Of a stretch of 64,000 bases of DNA, positions 1 to 8,773 are shown piece after piece. How positions within the stretch are numbered: position 1 is the stretch's first letter; each line of letters opens with the position of its first letter. This DNA comes from Pseudoalteromonas arctica A 37-1-2 (lineage in GTDB: Bacteria > Pseudomonadota > Gammaproteobacteria > Enterobacterales > Alteromonadaceae). A model generated the notes under the pieces. That model was given only the letters and a program-made list of their open reading frames with translations. It ran no database searches and was not told where the DNA came from. The translations under genes were made by a program, and so were the position numbers. Where the stretch lies: contig NZ_CP011025.1 of the NCBI RefSeq assembly GCF_000238395.3, forward strand, positions 3,100,001 through 3,164,000. Direction: 5' to 3'.

Positions 1-94
1 ATATGCATTAAATTATTAGTAACAAATCAGTCATTTCGAGATGCTGTTTTTATTGCTATGATTGTACAAATTTTTCAAATGGATCAATTCCCCT

Positions 95-1012
95 ATGTGG
101 TTTAGTAACCTTATTTGTTACCGCTTTAAGCAAGACGTTTCATATACTCAAGAAGACTTTGATAAAGCATTAGAGCAAGATTTATTTCGCCCATGTACTG
201 GTCAAGAGCTTGCAACATTTGGTTGGACAAAAGCGTTTGGAAAACATGGCGATACGCTATCGCATTTTTCTCAAAAAAGTATTCTAGTTTGCGCTAAACG
301 CGAAGAAAAAGTACTCCCTGCTTCTGTTATTAATGAACTAGTTGCTGAGAAAGTTGATCTGATAGAAGCTGAAGAAAACCGCCCAGTTAAAAAGAAAGAA
401 AAAGACGAATTAAAAGAAAACATTCTTCATACTCTTCTACCTCAAGCATTTAAAAAGTCGAGCTTACAATTTGCCTTTATTGACCAAGAAAACGGTTGGG
501 TTGTTGTAAATAGTGGCAGCTTTAATAAAGCAGAAGAGCTACTAGCACTACTTCGTAAATCGTTGGGAACGCTTCCGGTTGTACCTGCGTTTGCTAACTA
601 CGACCTAGATGTATTTTTAACTGATTGGTTAACTAACTTTAGTACACCAGAAGGTTTTGCTATTGGCTCAGACGCTGAACTTGAAGAAGCAGACGACAGC
701 GGCGCACAAGTAAAGCTTAAAGGTCATGATCTATCGTGTGATGAAGTTAAATCGCATTTAGAAAGTGGTAAACGCGTAACTAAACTTGCACTTGATTGGC
801 AAGAGCGTCTTAAGTTTATGCTGCAAAACGATGGCTCTATCAAACGTTTAAGCTACTCTGAAACTCTAAAAGAAGAAAACGCAGATATTCCTAAAGAAGA
901 TATGGCTTTAAAACTTGATGCTGACTTTATTTTAGCTTCTGAAGAAATAAAGCAATTACTTGAAGAGCTAACTGCAGGTTTAGGTGACGTTGAAGATTTA
1001 GAAAAAGCGTAA
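95..1012 (+). CDS. rdgC: Recombination-associated protein RdgC
   Basis: RdgC is a nucleoid-associated ring-forming DNA-binding protein that restrains RecA-mediated recombination. The protein opens MWFSNLICYRF, which lines up with the start of E. coli RdgC (MLWFKNLMVYR, recalled), and the 305-residue length fits the family (about 303). The frame stays open upstream to a TTG at position 62, but those 11 extra residues have no counterpart in the family, so the ATG at 95 is preferred; neither start has a strong Shine-Dalgarno sequence. The C-terminal region is very acidic. The gene stands alone and is followed by an inverted repeat and a strong terminator. Identity is confident; the start is slightly less so. 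Confidence 0.93.
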   Translation: MWFSNLICYRFKQDVSYTQEDFDKALEQDLFRPCTGQELATFGWTKAFGKHGDTLSHFSQKSILVCAKREEKVLPASVINELVAEKVDLIEAEENRPVKKKEKDELKENILHTLLPQAFKKSSLQFAFIDQENGWVVVNSGSFNKAEELLALLRKSLGTLPVVPAFANYDLDVFLTDWLTNFSTPEGFAIGSDAELEEADDSGAQVKLKGHDLSCDEVKSHLESGKRVTKLALDWQERLKFMLQNDGSIKRLSYSETLKEENADIPKEDMALKLDADFILASEEIKQLLEELTAGLGDVEDLEKA

Positions 1013-1013
1013 A

Positions 1014-1085
1014 TACCATAGTGCCTACCTGCATAAATATTTAAGCAATTTAATGAATTAAATAACATATGTAAGTAGGTTGGTA
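1014..1085. repeat. Imperfect inverted repeat with TACCA/TGGTA ends
   Basis: The ends are taccA (1014-1018) and tggta (1081-1085). Inner arms 1024-1034 and 1069-1079 pair with two mismatches around an AT-rich loop. It lies between the rdgC stop and its terminator. The end sequence resembles that of the larger element at 11275-11436, so it may be a short relative of the same family; that link is inference. Confidence 0.5.
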
Positions 1086-1093
1086 TAACAGAT

Positions 1094-1132
1094 AAAAATC
1101 CGATAGCAGTTTACTGCTATCGGATTTTTTTA
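1094..1132 (+). terminator. Rho-independent terminator of rdgC
   Basis: A long perfect stem (aaaaatccgatagcagt pairing with actgctatcggattttt) is followed by a T-run. The A-run on the left arm could let it work in both directions, but the only convergent gene ends more than 230 bases away. Confidence 0.9.
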
Positions 1133-1365
1133 TGAAATTTAGAAGCACTTATTTATATCTAAACCGCGAACAGTATTTAGCTAACGATCGACGTATTAAA
1201 ACCTAAGGTAATCATCTTTTAAGTAGGAGAATACAGCATGGTTCAGAGGTAAGTTATGTAGAGTGATATGAGATTATCTATATACGCTTCAAGCTGGACT
1301 GCACAAAAGCTGAAATTTTTGATTTTAATTAAAACCATTAACTTACTTTGTGCAGATAACTTATT
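1133..1365. other. Non-coding tract with one long-range inverted repeat
   Basis: No gene is supported. The arms ctgcacaaaag (1299-1309) and ctttgtgcag (1346-1355) form a stem with one bulged base around a 36-nt AT-rich loop, just downstream of the leftward small membrane protein gene. It may act as a 3' structure for that transcript. There is no clear T-run. Confidence 0.35.
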
Positions 1366-1602
1366 TTAGCTTTTAGCGTCTTCAACTTTAGGTTGGCGAT
1401 ATATTTTTATAATGTGATATAAATTTACAAGCGACAATAAGCCGTTGGTAAAAATAACAGGCACTGCGCCAATGGCAACACCGTATGCAGTAAATACAAT
1501 ACAACCAAACATGTTGTACCAACGCAGTTTTACTACATCTGTCATTGTTAACGATGCAACCAATAAAGCTGATGCAATATAACCTAAATATTCCCAACTC
1601 AA
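1366..1602 (-). CDS. Small inner-membrane protein, YgjV/CBU_0592-like
   Basis: A 78-residue protein with three probable membrane segments (about residues 5-20, 28-47 and 50-66) and a short polar tail. The pattern of a W/Y-rich start, a VVKLRWYNMFGCIVF segment and a GAVPVIFTNG turn resembles the small YgjV-like or CBU_0592-like membrane proteins, whose function is not known. The start is TTG at 1602, chosen because ggagag at 1608-1613 gives a well-placed ribosome-binding site and no ATG fits. The gene is monocistronic. The family label is from memory and moderate in confidence; the membrane topology is clear. Confidence 0.65.
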   Translation of the reverse strand: MSWEYLGYIASALLVASLTMTDVVKLRWYNMFGCIVFTAYGVAIGAVPVIFTNGLLSLVNLYHIIKIYRQPKVEDAKS

Positions 1603-1890
1603 TTGTTCTCTCCTAGCCTTTAGGTTAGCATTACATGTACTGCTATCTTATGGCACTTGTAAGTATTGCAAAGTTACAACAAAATAAAAAAGCTAACCTG
1701 CTTAAAAAACCTGAAAAAGTTTGCCGGAAAATACCAGCAAATTCTTAAATCATTACACGGGAAATGAAGGTAAAATAATACTCTTAGCAAAGCTAATAAT
1801 ATTAGTAGCAAGTTAGCGTAAATTCTTAGTGTCTTAATGCTATCGTCATTAAGATGTAATAAATAGGACAAATGTCCGAAGAGCACATTG

Positions 1891-2547
1891 ATGTTTCAAT
1901 ACCATTTTTCTAGTTACCTTGTTGATCAGCTTTTAACCTTTGCCGGTAGTAGCTATCAACAATCAAAAAAAGAAGTTCTGATCCATCAAGATCAGCCTTT
2001 AAGCAAGCTTGTGCTTGTACGCAGTGGCACTGTGTCGTTTAGTTACGACGTAGGTAATGGACGACGCCTGCTGTTAGGACAATTGGATTGTAACAACACC
2101 CTTATTGGTGAAATAGAAGCGCTAAATAATAATCCGTGTATATATACGGTAACGTGCTTTAGCGATGTCACTTATAACCTTATTGAATTAAGGCATTGGC
2201 GTGCTCTACTGCTTGAAAAACCAGAACTAAGCTTATACACAGCACAAACTATTGCGGCTAAGTTTCAGGAAAACCAAAAAATCAATTTAGATAAGTTATT
2301 ACTACCACTTAGCTATAACATAGCTAAAGATTGCTTACTAAGGGCCGAGAACAACAACCCTACGCTACTTAGAGCCTACCCAACTGTAAATGCTGAAGCC
2401 GAACGTTTTGCTACCACTGAGCGAGCTTACAGACGTGTTGTTACAGAACTCGTAGAAAAAGGCTTGGTACTTAGAAGTAACGATGGCTTGCAAGCAGTCG
2501 ATATACCAAAACTAAGTGAATACGTAGATAGCTTTGCTCAGCTTTAA
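1891..2547 (+). CDS. Crp/Fnr-family regulator (YeiL-like)
   Basis: The N-terminal part (about residues 15-125) has the beta-roll pattern of a cyclic-nucleotide-binding-type domain (VLIHQDQPLSKLVLVRSG, then GEIEALNNNP), and the C-terminal 70 residues form a winged helix (ATTERAYRRVVTELVEKGLV). It most resembles E. coli YeiL, a stationary-phase Crp/Fnr relative. The usual cAMP-binding Arg/Ser/Thr signature of Crp is not evident, so the ligand is unknown. ATG at 1891 is preferred over the adjacent in-frame TTG at 1888; gaagag sits about 7 bases upstream. A strong bidirectional terminator follows immediately. Confidence 0.75.
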   Translation: MFQYHFSSYLVDQLLTFAGSSYQQSKKEVLIHQDQPLSKLVLVRSGTVSFSYDVGNGRRLLLGQLDCNNTLIGEIEALNNNPCIYTVTCFSDVTYNLIELRHWRALLLEKPELSLYTAQTIAAKFQENQKINLDKLLLPLSYNIAKDCLLRAENNNPTLLRAYPTVNAEAERFATTERAYRRVVTELVEKGLVLRSNDGLQAVDIPKLSEYVDSFAQL

Positions 2548-2548
2548 A

Positions 2549-2579
2549 ATAAAAAAAGGCCTTAACGGCCTTTTTTTAT
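2549..2579. terminator. Bidirectional terminator between convergent genes
   Basis: The stem aaaaaaaggcc-ttaa-ggccttttttt carries an A-run on the left and a T-run on the right. It can stop the rightward regulator gene and the leftward phosphoribosyltransferase gene that ends at 2596. Confidence 0.9.
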
Positions 2580-2595
2580 TTATGCAAATTACTAA

Positions 2596-3162
2596 TTACT
2601 TCTCTAGCAAAATGTCATGAATTTTCGCAAGATCAGATTTACCAGCAATAATTTCATCCGGTGTTAAACCCGATAATTCATGCGGGAACACTAACCACTC
2701 TTCAGATTCATGAATATAATAATCTGGAACAGTGTCCACTTTTGAGTTTTTTGGCTTGTAGTACGGGCATGCAATACGAATATCACGTGGCAAGTTTAAG
2801 CGCATAAGCTCTGAAAGCTTTTCTTTTAATGCAACAATACTACGACCTGAGTCAAATACATCATCAACAATTAATAATGAATCACCTGCATTTGCGTTCT
2901 CTACAATGTAATGTAAGCCGTGTACTTTAATTTCTTTCGACTGTTTACCAATACCGTAATAAGACGATGTACGTACTGCAATGTGGTCAGTCTCAATGCC
3001 TTTGTAATCGTAATATTCTTGAACAGCAATACCGATCGGTGCACCACCTCGCCAAATACCAATAATAAAATCAGGACGAAAGCCATCTTGGTATACTTGT
3101 GCCGCTACGCGGAACGAATCTTCAAGCAGCTGTTGAGCTGTGATGTAGCACTTATCTGACAT
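2596..3162 (-). CDS. Purine-type phosphoribosyltransferase
   Basis: A 188-residue type I phosphoribosyltransferase. The PRPP-binding loop LLIVDDVFDSGRS is at residues 96-108, and an IIGIWRGGAPIG segment near residue 35 supplies the pyrophosphate loop. It resembles the hypoxanthine/xanthine-guanine salvage group that makes a nucleoside monophosphate from a free base and PRPP in the cytoplasm. The substrate base cannot be fixed by reading. The gene is monocistronic, between a bidirectional terminator and a spacer that separates it from pepB. Related short PRTases in Alteromonadales are usually named hypoxanthine phosphoribosyltransferase; E. coli Hpt itself is not an obvious close match. Confidence 0.82.
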   Translation of the reverse strand: MSDKCYITAQQLLEDSFRVAAQVYQDGFRPDFIIGIWRGGAPIGIAVQEYYDYKGIETDHIAVRTSSYYGIGKQSKEIKVHGLHYIVENANAGDSLLIVDDVFDSGRSIVALKEKLSELMRLNLPRDIRIACPYYKPKNSKVDTVPDYYIHESEEWLVFPHELSGLTPDEIIAGKSDLAKIHDILLEK

Positions 3163-3288
3163 AATTAGAAACCCCAGTGGTGGATATAAGATTTGAGCGC
3201 AGCTTAGAGTTAAGCAAAAATTAAACTCAAACAGGTATTGGCGACTGATTTTACCGTAAATGAAATAAAATTGCTTGCCTGTAAATTA

Positions 3289-3317
3289 AAAAATAGGCAC
3301 CCAAGGGTGCCTATTTT
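3289..3317 (-). terminator. Terminator of pepB
   Basis: Read on the minus strand, a 12-bp stem (aaataggcaccc-tt-gggtgcctattt) is followed by a T-run. It lies 30 bases past the pepB stop. Confidence 0.9.
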
Positions 3318-3345
3318 TAGCGTAAAAAGCGTAATTTAGTAAATA

Positions 3346-4641
3346 TTATGCTTTTTCTTGTAAAGTACGAGCAACTGTACGCATACCTTGAGTTGTTGCA
3401 CCCGCTGCCCATTGACTTGTACTGCCCATGTTAAATGCAGCCGCTAAATCTATGTGTACCCAGCCTTTGCCATCGTTTGGCACAAAGCGCGATAAAAAGC
3501 CTGCCGCATTCGATGCACCGCCATAACCGCCACCTTTTTGTGCACGGCTATTCGCCGTATCAGCATAAGGAGATGGGCAGTTTTGTTGATGCCATTTTTC
3601 AAGAGGAAGTGGCCAAGCAGCTTCCATTTCTTGAGATGCAAAACTCTCAACTTCACGTACAAGTTCTTTATCAAGTGCAAATAATGCATTGTACTCTTGG
3701 CCAACAGCAACAAGCGCTGCGCCAGTTAGTGTTGCTGCATCAATAATAAGTGGAGCGCCAGTCTCACCTGCGGCCATTAGGCCATCTGCAAGTACTAAGC
3801 GACCTTCAGCATCCGTGTTTACAATTTCAACTGTCGTGCCATTTTTATAAGTAAGAATATCACCTAATTTGTATGCATGACCCGAAATTAAGTTCTCAGC
3901 ACAACATAAAAACAGTTTAATACGTTTTTCAATACCACGGTTAATAGCCAATGCTAAACCTGCAGTTACTGTTGCAGCGCCGCCCATGTCGCACTTCATA
4001 CCAAGCATACCTTCGCTTGATTTGATTGAGTAACCACCTGAGTCAAACGTAATACCTTTACCTACAAGCGCTGCACTTACTGGTGCATTTTCGTCGCCTG
4101 TTGGGTTGTAATCAAGCTCAAGCAATACTGGCGGGCGAACACTACCGCGACCAACAGCATGAATACCAATCCACTGTTGTTCTAGTAACGCATCACCTTT
4201 AATAATTTGGTAACTTACATGCTCAGGCGCTAATGATTGAATAAACTCAGCCGCTTTTTCAGCAAGGCTTTCTGGGTAAATGTCATCGGCAGTCCCGTTA
4301 ACCATTTCACGTGCCCAAATTGCTGACGTTTTTAAGTGAGTAAGTTCTTTAATATCTGATTGTGCGTTATCAACAAAATCAACACCGTTTAACGATTTTG
4401 GTGTTACAAAACCTTGATAAAAAGCCCATTGGCTTTCTGTACACCAAGCATCGCCTGCTAATTCAACGTTTTTAATACCTTGGATTGCAATAGTACGACC
4501 AGCTTTTTGAACATTTTTCAATGTTTCTTGCTCAGACAAATGAACAGTTGCACCGCGCTCATTAAAAGACAATGACGCATTATCGCCCCAATGACTCGCT
4601 GCTGCTTGTTCGCTTAGTTGAACAACAAATTTTTCACTCAT
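3346..4641 (-). CDS. pepB: Peptidase B, M17 leucyl aminopeptidase
   Basis: PepB is a cytosolic, metal-dependent aminopeptidase that releases N-terminal residues from short peptides during protein turnover. The M17 signature NTDAEGRL is present, along with the metal-site segments LVGKGITFDSGGYSIK and CDMGGAATV and the LFLCCAENLISG stretch. Colinear similarity to E. coli PepB (recalled, 427 aa) runs the whole length, more than to PepA. ATG at 4641 gives 431 residues and has an AGGG ribosome-binding site; an in-frame GTG at 4659 would add six residues without support. It is divergent from sfsA and has its own terminator. Confidence 0.93.
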   Translation of the reverse strand: MSEKFVVQLSEQAAASHWGDNASLSFNERGATVHLSEQETLKNVQKAGRTIAIQGIKNVELAGDAWCTESQWAFYQGFVTPKSLNGVDFVDNAQSDIKELTHLKTSAIWAREMVNGTADDIYPESLAEKAAEFIQSLAPEHVSYQIIKGDALLEQQWIGIHAVGRGSVRPPVLLELDYNPTGDENAPVSAALVGKGITFDSGGYSIKSSEGMLGMKCDMGGAATVTAGLALAINRGIEKRIKLFLCCAENLISGHAYKLGDILTYKNGTTVEIVNTDAEGRLVLADGLMAAGETGAPLIIDAATLTGAALVAVGQEYNALFALDKELVREVESFASQEMEAAWPLPLEKWHQQNCPSPYADTANSRAQKGGGYGGASNAAGFLSRFVPNDGKGWVHIDLAAAFNMGSTSQWAAGATTQGMRTVARTLQEKA

Positions 4642-4764
4642 GTTAGAATACCCTTGCACTTAAATGTGCCACCGAGTTTACTATAGAGCGCTTAAGTTCC
4701 CAACAGCTTGAGATAAATAACATAAACCACACTGCTGTGCAGTATTTACGCTTTGGAAGTTATC

Positions 4765-5484
4765 ATGAAGTACACGCCAACTCTGCAACCTGCCACCTTA
4801 TTAAAACGCTACAAACGCTTTTTAGCTGATTTACAATTAAGTGATGGCAGTGAATTTACCGCCCACTGTGCTAATACAGGTAAAATGACGGGATGCGCAG
4901 AGCCGGGTTTTGCTGCTTTTTATTCAACAAGCGATAACGCAAAACGAAAATACCCGCATTCATTAGAGCTTACGCAAAATAACTTATCGCAGCTTATTTG
5001 TGTAAATACAGCGGTGGCCAATAAAGTAGTAGAGGAAGCAATAAACAATAATGTAATAAGCGAGCTACTCGACTACAGTCAATTGCAAAGCGAAGTAAAG
5101 TACGGCAGCGAAAACAGCAGAATCGACTTTTTACTCACAGACGAAAATAAGCCTGATTGCTACGTAGAAGTTAAATCAGTCACATTATTAAGCGAAGATG
5201 CACCACAAAGCGGGCAAGGCTACTTTCCTGATGCGCAAACACTGCGCGGACAAAAACATATTCGCGAACTAATAGAAATGATCGAACAAGGCCACCGAGC
5301 AGTATTACTGTTCGCTGTTTTGCATGAAGGAATAAATACAGTAAGTGCAGCTGCGCATATTGATAAAAAATACGCCACGCTATTAAGCCAAGCAATAATA
5401 GCCGGCGTTGAAGTATTAGCATACAAGGCCACAATTTCTGCTAATGAAGTTTTACTTCATAAAAAAATAGTATTTGCACAATAG
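4765..5484 (+). CDS. sfsA: DNA-binding protein SfsA
   Basis: SfsA (sugar fermentation stimulation protein) is a DNA-binding protein with a nuclease-like fold whose physiological role is still loose. Recognisable segments are [11 protein letters not shown] near the start, [11 protein letters not shown] around residue 35, and the nuclease-like RIDFLL...[10 protein letters not shown] region. The 239-residue length fits. ATG at 4765 is preferred over TTG 4753 because tggaag lies at the right distance. The neighbours dksA, gluQ, pcnB and folK reproduce the well-known sfsA-dksA order of gammaproteobacteria. The first 40 or so residues show the conserved N-terminus intact. Confidence 0.92.
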   Translation: MKYTPTLQPATLLKRYKRFLADLQLSDGSEFTAHCANTGKMTGCAEPGFAAFYSTSDNAKRKYPHSLELTQNNLSQLICVNTAVANKVVEEAINNNVISELLDYSQLQSEVKYGSENSRIDFLLTDENKPDCYVEVKSVTLLSEDAPQSGQGYFPDAQTLRGQKHIRELIEMIEQGHRAVLLFAVLHEGINTVSAAAHIDKKYATLLSQAIIAGVEVLAYKATISANEVLLHKKIVFAQ

Positions 5485-5800
5485 TGTATTAAACCAAGGG
5501 ATTGAACTAAGCGTAATTTACAAAATAAGCAAAGTACTCAAATTAAATAAAGTTATACAAAGTGAATTATAAAAATTAACTTGTTTTTAAAGCTTTTGCC
5601 CATATAACAAGGCAAGTTTTAGAAAGCGAATATGTGAATTAATTAAAAGTGTAAATAGACTATTAATACACTTTTTACTCAGTAAGCATGGTTGAAGCTA
5701 ATTCGATTAATTAAAAATAAATTTGCCTAGGATATAAGATTCTGTTATTTATACCGCCGGCTAATGCTGAGGCATTAAATTAAGGATTTAGGAGAGAGTT
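5485..5800 (+). promoter_or_regulatory. dksA leader and promoter region
   Basis: A 316-base AT-rich spacer without a gene. A possible sigma-70 promoter is ttgcct (about 5724) with tattta 17 bases on. A small hairpin, taatgc-tgag-gcatta (5762-5777), sits in the presumed 5' leader, and ggagag just before 5801 is a strong ribosome-binding site for dksA. The promoter assignment is tentative; the hairpin and the ribosome-binding site are direct observations. Confidence 0.45.
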
Positions 5801-6244
5801 ATGCCAGACCAAAAGAAACATGGTTTATTGGCTCAAGCCGGTTTAGAACCATACCAAGAAAAACCAGGCGAAGAGTACATGAATGATGCACAACGTGCTC
5901 ATTTTAGAGCGATTTTAGAAACTTGGCGTAATGATTTACGTAACGAAGTTGATCGTACTAAATCGCACATGCAAGACGAAGCTGCTAACTTTCCTGACCC
6001 AGTTGACCGCGCTGCACAAGAAGAAGAGTTCTCTTTAGAACTTCGTACTCGTGACCGCGAACGTAAATTAATCAAAAAAATTGAAAAAACAATTAATTTG
6101 ATTAAAGAAGATGATTTTGGATTTTGTGAGTCTTGTGGCATCGAAATTGGCATACGTCGCTTAGAAGCACGTCCTACTGCCGATTTATGCGTAGACTGCA
6201 AAACACTTGCAGAAATCAAAGAAAAGCAATCTGGACGCGGCTAA
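5801..6244 (+). CDS. dksA: RNA polymerase-binding transcription factor DksA
   Basis: DksA enters the RNA polymerase secondary channel and, with ppGpp, represses rRNA promoters and activates amino-acid promoters. The 147-residue protein has the coiled coil (about residues 33-108), the tip motif DPVDRA with Asp66 and Asp69 (the DxxDxA motif needed for activity), and a four-cysteine zinc finger at Cys109, Cys112, Cys130 and Cys133. It is therefore the zinc-containing form, not the cysteine-poor DksA2. E. coli DksA is 151 residues. The start has a strong ggagag site. gluQ follows 20 bases after the stop, the standard arrangement. Confidence 0.97.
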   Translation: MPDQKKHGLLAQAGLEPYQEKPGEEYMNDAQRAHFRAILETWRNDLRNEVDRTKSHMQDEAANFPDPVDRAAQEEEFSLELRTRDRERKLIKKIEKTINLIKEDDFGFCESCGIEIGIRRLEARPTADLCVDCKTLAEIKEKQSGRG

Positions 6245-6262
6245 TTAATACTTATTAATTAG
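6241..6262. repeat. Perfect AT palindrome at the dksA-gluQ junction
   Basis: Arms ctaattaata and tattaattag are exact complements with a 2-base centre. The left arm includes the dksA stop codon, and the right arm ends two bases before the gluQ ATG, where a Shine-Dalgarno sequence would be expected. Confidence 0.6.
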
Positions 6263-6264
6263 TT

Positions 6265-7209
6265 ATGTCTCCTACAGCCGTTACTGCGCCTATGCGTAAA
6301 TATCGCGGTCGTTTTGCACCGTCTCCTTCTGGGCCATTACATTTTGGCTCACTTGTAGCGGCTGTGGGTAGCTATCTAGATGCAAAAGCTAATCAAGGAA
6401 AATGGTTAGTTCGTATAGAAGACATTGACACTACGCGCGTGGTTAAAAACGCCGACTCCGATATTCTTAATACCTTACATGCCTACGCCCTTCACTGGGA
6501 CGAACCTGTTGTATATCAAACGCAGCGTCTTCCTTTATACCAAGATATTACCCACTCACTTTTAAAACAAAACCTTGTTTATGGTTGCACCTGTACTCGC
6601 AAACAAATAAAAGCCATTGGCGGTATTTATCAGGGGCATTGCCAAACACTTAATCATAATACTCAATGCGGTGCGCTTCGCTTAGTTCAGCAATATCCAA
6701 CGACTCAATTTAATGACTTAATTCAAGGTGATATAACGGTAAATAGCGCCCTTTCCCATGAAGATTACTTAATTAAACGCAGCGATGACTTATTTGCATA
6801 TCAACTTGTTGTGGTCGTCGATGATATTGATCAAGGGATTAATCGAATTGTAAGAGGTGCTGATTTAATTGAGCCAACCGCTCGGCAAATTAGTTTATTT
6901 AAACAACTCGATAGCCCTGTACCTGAATTTGCTCATTTACCTTTAGCGGTTGCCAAGCCTGGTTTCAAATTGTCTAAACAAAATTATGCTCCCGCCATTA
7001 GCAAACAAAATCCAAAGCCTGCTTTAATTAGTGCATTTGAATTTTTAGGGTTGCCTGTTATAGCTGATTTAATCGATTTAAATATTGAACAATTAATCGC
7101 TTGGGGAATTAAAAACTTTAGCTTAAAACAGGTACCACAAGTATCCGAAATACAAATTTCTCAGCATCCACGTAGTCAGAAAGTCCAATTTACACATTTA
7201 AGTAAATAA
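6265..7209 (+). CDS. gluQ: Glutamyl-Q tRNA(Asp) synthetase
   Basis: GluQ activates glutamate and transfers it to the queuosine base of tRNA(Asp), modifying the anticodon wobble position. It is a truncated GluRS-like class I enzyme. The HIGH-like motif HFGS is at residues 26-29 and the KMSKS-like KLSKQ at 235-239. The zinc ligands fit the family: Cys108, Cys110, Tyr122 and Cys126. The anticodon-binding domain of true GluRS is absent, as expected. The start at 6265 has no Shine-Dalgarno sequence and follows an AT palindrome; the in-frame ATG at 6292 (MRKYRGRFAPSPSG) is an equally plausible start. Synteny with dksA supports the call strongly. Confidence 0.94.
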   Translation: MSPTAVTAPMRKYRGRFAPSPSGPLHFGSLVAAVGSYLDAKANQGKWLVRIEDIDTTRVVKNADSDILNTLHAYALHWDEPVVYQTQRLPLYQDITHSLLKQNLVYGCTCTRKQIKAIGGIYQGHCQTLNHNTQCGALRLVQQYPTTQFNDLIQGDITVNSALSHEDYLIKRSDDLFAYQLVVVVDDIDQGINRIVRGADLIEPTARQISLFKQLDSPVPEFAHLPLAVAKPGFKLSKQNYAPAISKQNPKPALISAFEFLGLPVIADLIDLNIEQLIAWGIKNFSLKQVPQVSEIQISQHPRSQKVQFTHLSK

Positions 7210-7375
7210 AATAGCTAAAAACGGCTTAATTTCAACACATCAACTTAATTTTTAAACCCTGCTGGTATATGATAGCCGCCTAAATATATGCTAATTACGT
7301 CAAACAGCTTGTACTGGGCTATAACCGCCCCATTTGCTGTAACTTTTGATTGCGATGCAGAGTCAATCACACCTT

Positions 7376-7392
7376 CTAGGAGACAGACTATT
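7376..7392 (+). promoter_or_regulatory. Ribosome-binding site and AUU codon of pcnB
   Basis: A strong aggag (7378-7382) stands 7 bases before ATT at 7390, followed by a second ATT at 7393. No ATG, GTG or TTG in the pcnB frame lies at a useful distance. AUU initiation is discriminated against by IF3, so this site would keep PcnB synthesis low, as described for E. coli. Confidence 0.8.
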
Positions 7393-8769
7393 ATTTCCAA
7401 GCTTTTTCAATTTTGCCGACAAATAATCGGCCCGAATACCAGTGCCGAAAGCGCTTCTGTAAGCAGTGAACCTATTGTTGTCACTCGTGGTGAGCATGGT
7501 ATTTCTCGCAAACAATTTAGCCCAAATGCAATCAAAGTATTATACCGCTTAAAAGACGGTGGCTACGATGCCTACCTTGTTGGTGGTTGTATTCGCGATA
7601 TATTGTTAGGCCAACAGCCAAAAGATTTTGACGTAGTTACTAATGCCACGCCAGATCAAGTAAAAAAACTATTTAGAAATTGTCGCCTTATTGGCCGTCG
7701 CTTTCGTTTAGCACATATTGTATTTGGTCGTGAAATTATTGAAGTGGCTACTATGCGTGGCCACCACGAAGCGCAAGAAGACAAAAATCAAATAAGCCAA
7801 TCAAGCGATGAAGGCCAATTACTACGTGACAACGTATTTGGCAGTATTGAAGAAGATGCAGAACGCCGCGACTTTTCAATCAATGCACTTTATTACTCAA
7901 TCAAAGATTTTAGTATTCACGATTACGCCAACGGCTTAGCGGCAATTAAAGCTAAACAAATTGAGCTAATCGGCGACCCTGAAACGCGTTACCGCGAAGA
8001 CCCTGTTCGTATGTTACGTGCAGTTCGCTTTGCTACTAAACTTGATATGAGCATTGCGCCTAAAAGTGAAAAGCCAATTAGCGAGCTTGCAAGTTTGCTT
8101 GATAACATTCCGCCAGCACGTTTATTTGAAGAAATTCTTAAGCTGTTTTTAAATGGCAAGGCCGAAGCTAACTTTTTAATGCTGCGTAAATACGGCTTAT
8201 TCCGCTCACTGTTTCCTGAGCTTGATAAAATCTTAGATAAAAATCCAAGTGGCTTAGAACACACGCTTATTCAGCAAATGTTTCAAAATACCGACAAACG
8301 TATTAATGCCGATAAAAAAGTAACACCAGCGTTTATTTTTGCCGCACTACTTTGGTTCCCGCTGCTTGAACGTACTAAAAAGATTCAAAGCCAAGAACAA
8401 CTTGCAGAATACGATGCTTTCGCACAAGCAATGAATAAAGTACTAAGCGATAACTCACAACACATTGCGGTTCCTAAACGCTTTACTTTAGGTGCTCGCG
8501 ATATTTGGCATATTCAGCACCGTTTGGATAAACGTGCAGGCCAACGTGCATACAGACTAACGCAACAACCTCGCTTTAAAGCCGCCTACGACTTTTTACT
8601 CTTACGCGTAGATGCAGGCGAAACACAGCATACTGAGCTTGCCCAGTGGTGGACACAATACTTAAGCCAAGATATAAACGGCCAAAAAGAGATGGTTAAA
8701 AACTTAGGCCACCAAGGTGGTCCTAAGCCGCGAAAGCGCCGTCGACCTACTAAAAAGCCAGCTGAGTAA
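7390..8769 (+). CDS. pcnB: Poly(A) polymerase I, apparent AUU start
   Basis: PcnB adds 3' poly(A) tails to RNA and so promotes decay. The nucleotidyltransferase head is clear: LVGGCIRDILLG, then DFDV with catalytic Asp79 and Asp81, RRFRLAHIVFG and EEDAERRDFSINALYYS. The C-terminus is the expected basic tail (RKRRRPTKK). The frame extends up to an ATG at 7288, but that segment resembles nothing in the family. ATT at 7390 aligns codon-for-codon with the AUU initiator of E. coli pcnB and is preceded by aggag (7378-7382) with a 7-base spacer. This start gives 459 residues. The frame is certain and the start is strongly favoured. Confidence 0.93.
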   Translation: MISKLFQFCRQIIGPNTSAESASVSSEPIVVTRGEHGISRKQFSPNAIKVLYRLKDGGYDAYLVGGCIRDILLGQQPKDFDVVTNATPDQVKKLFRNCRLIGRRFRLAHIVFGREIIEVATMRGHHEAQEDKNQISQSSDEGQLLRDNVFGSIEEDAERRDFSINALYYSIKDFSIHDYANGLAAIKAKQIELIGDPETRYREDPVRMLRAVRFATKLDMSIAPKSEKPISELASLLDNIPPARLFEEILKLFLNGKAEANFLMLRKYGLFRSLFPELDKILDKNPSGLEHTLIQQMFQNTDKRINADKKVTPAFIFAALLWFPLLERTKKIQSQEQLAEYDAFAQAMNKVLSDNSQHIAVPKRFTLGARDIWHIQHRLDKRAGQRAYRLTQQPRFKAAYDFLLLRVDAGETQHTELAQWWTQYLSQDINGQKEMVKNLGHQGGPKPRKRRRPTKKPAE

Positions 8770-8773
8770 TAAC

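Noticed and set aside
1674..1886. A leftward 70-codon frame upstream of the Crp-like gene
   Set aside because: No ribosome-binding site, no recognisable motif, hydrophobic composition typical of AT-rich spacer; it lies in the promoter region of the regulator.
7288..7389. Upstream 34-codon extension of pcnB from an ATG
   Set aside because: The segment matches nothing in the family, while the well-placed aggag and AUU at 7390 match E. coli.
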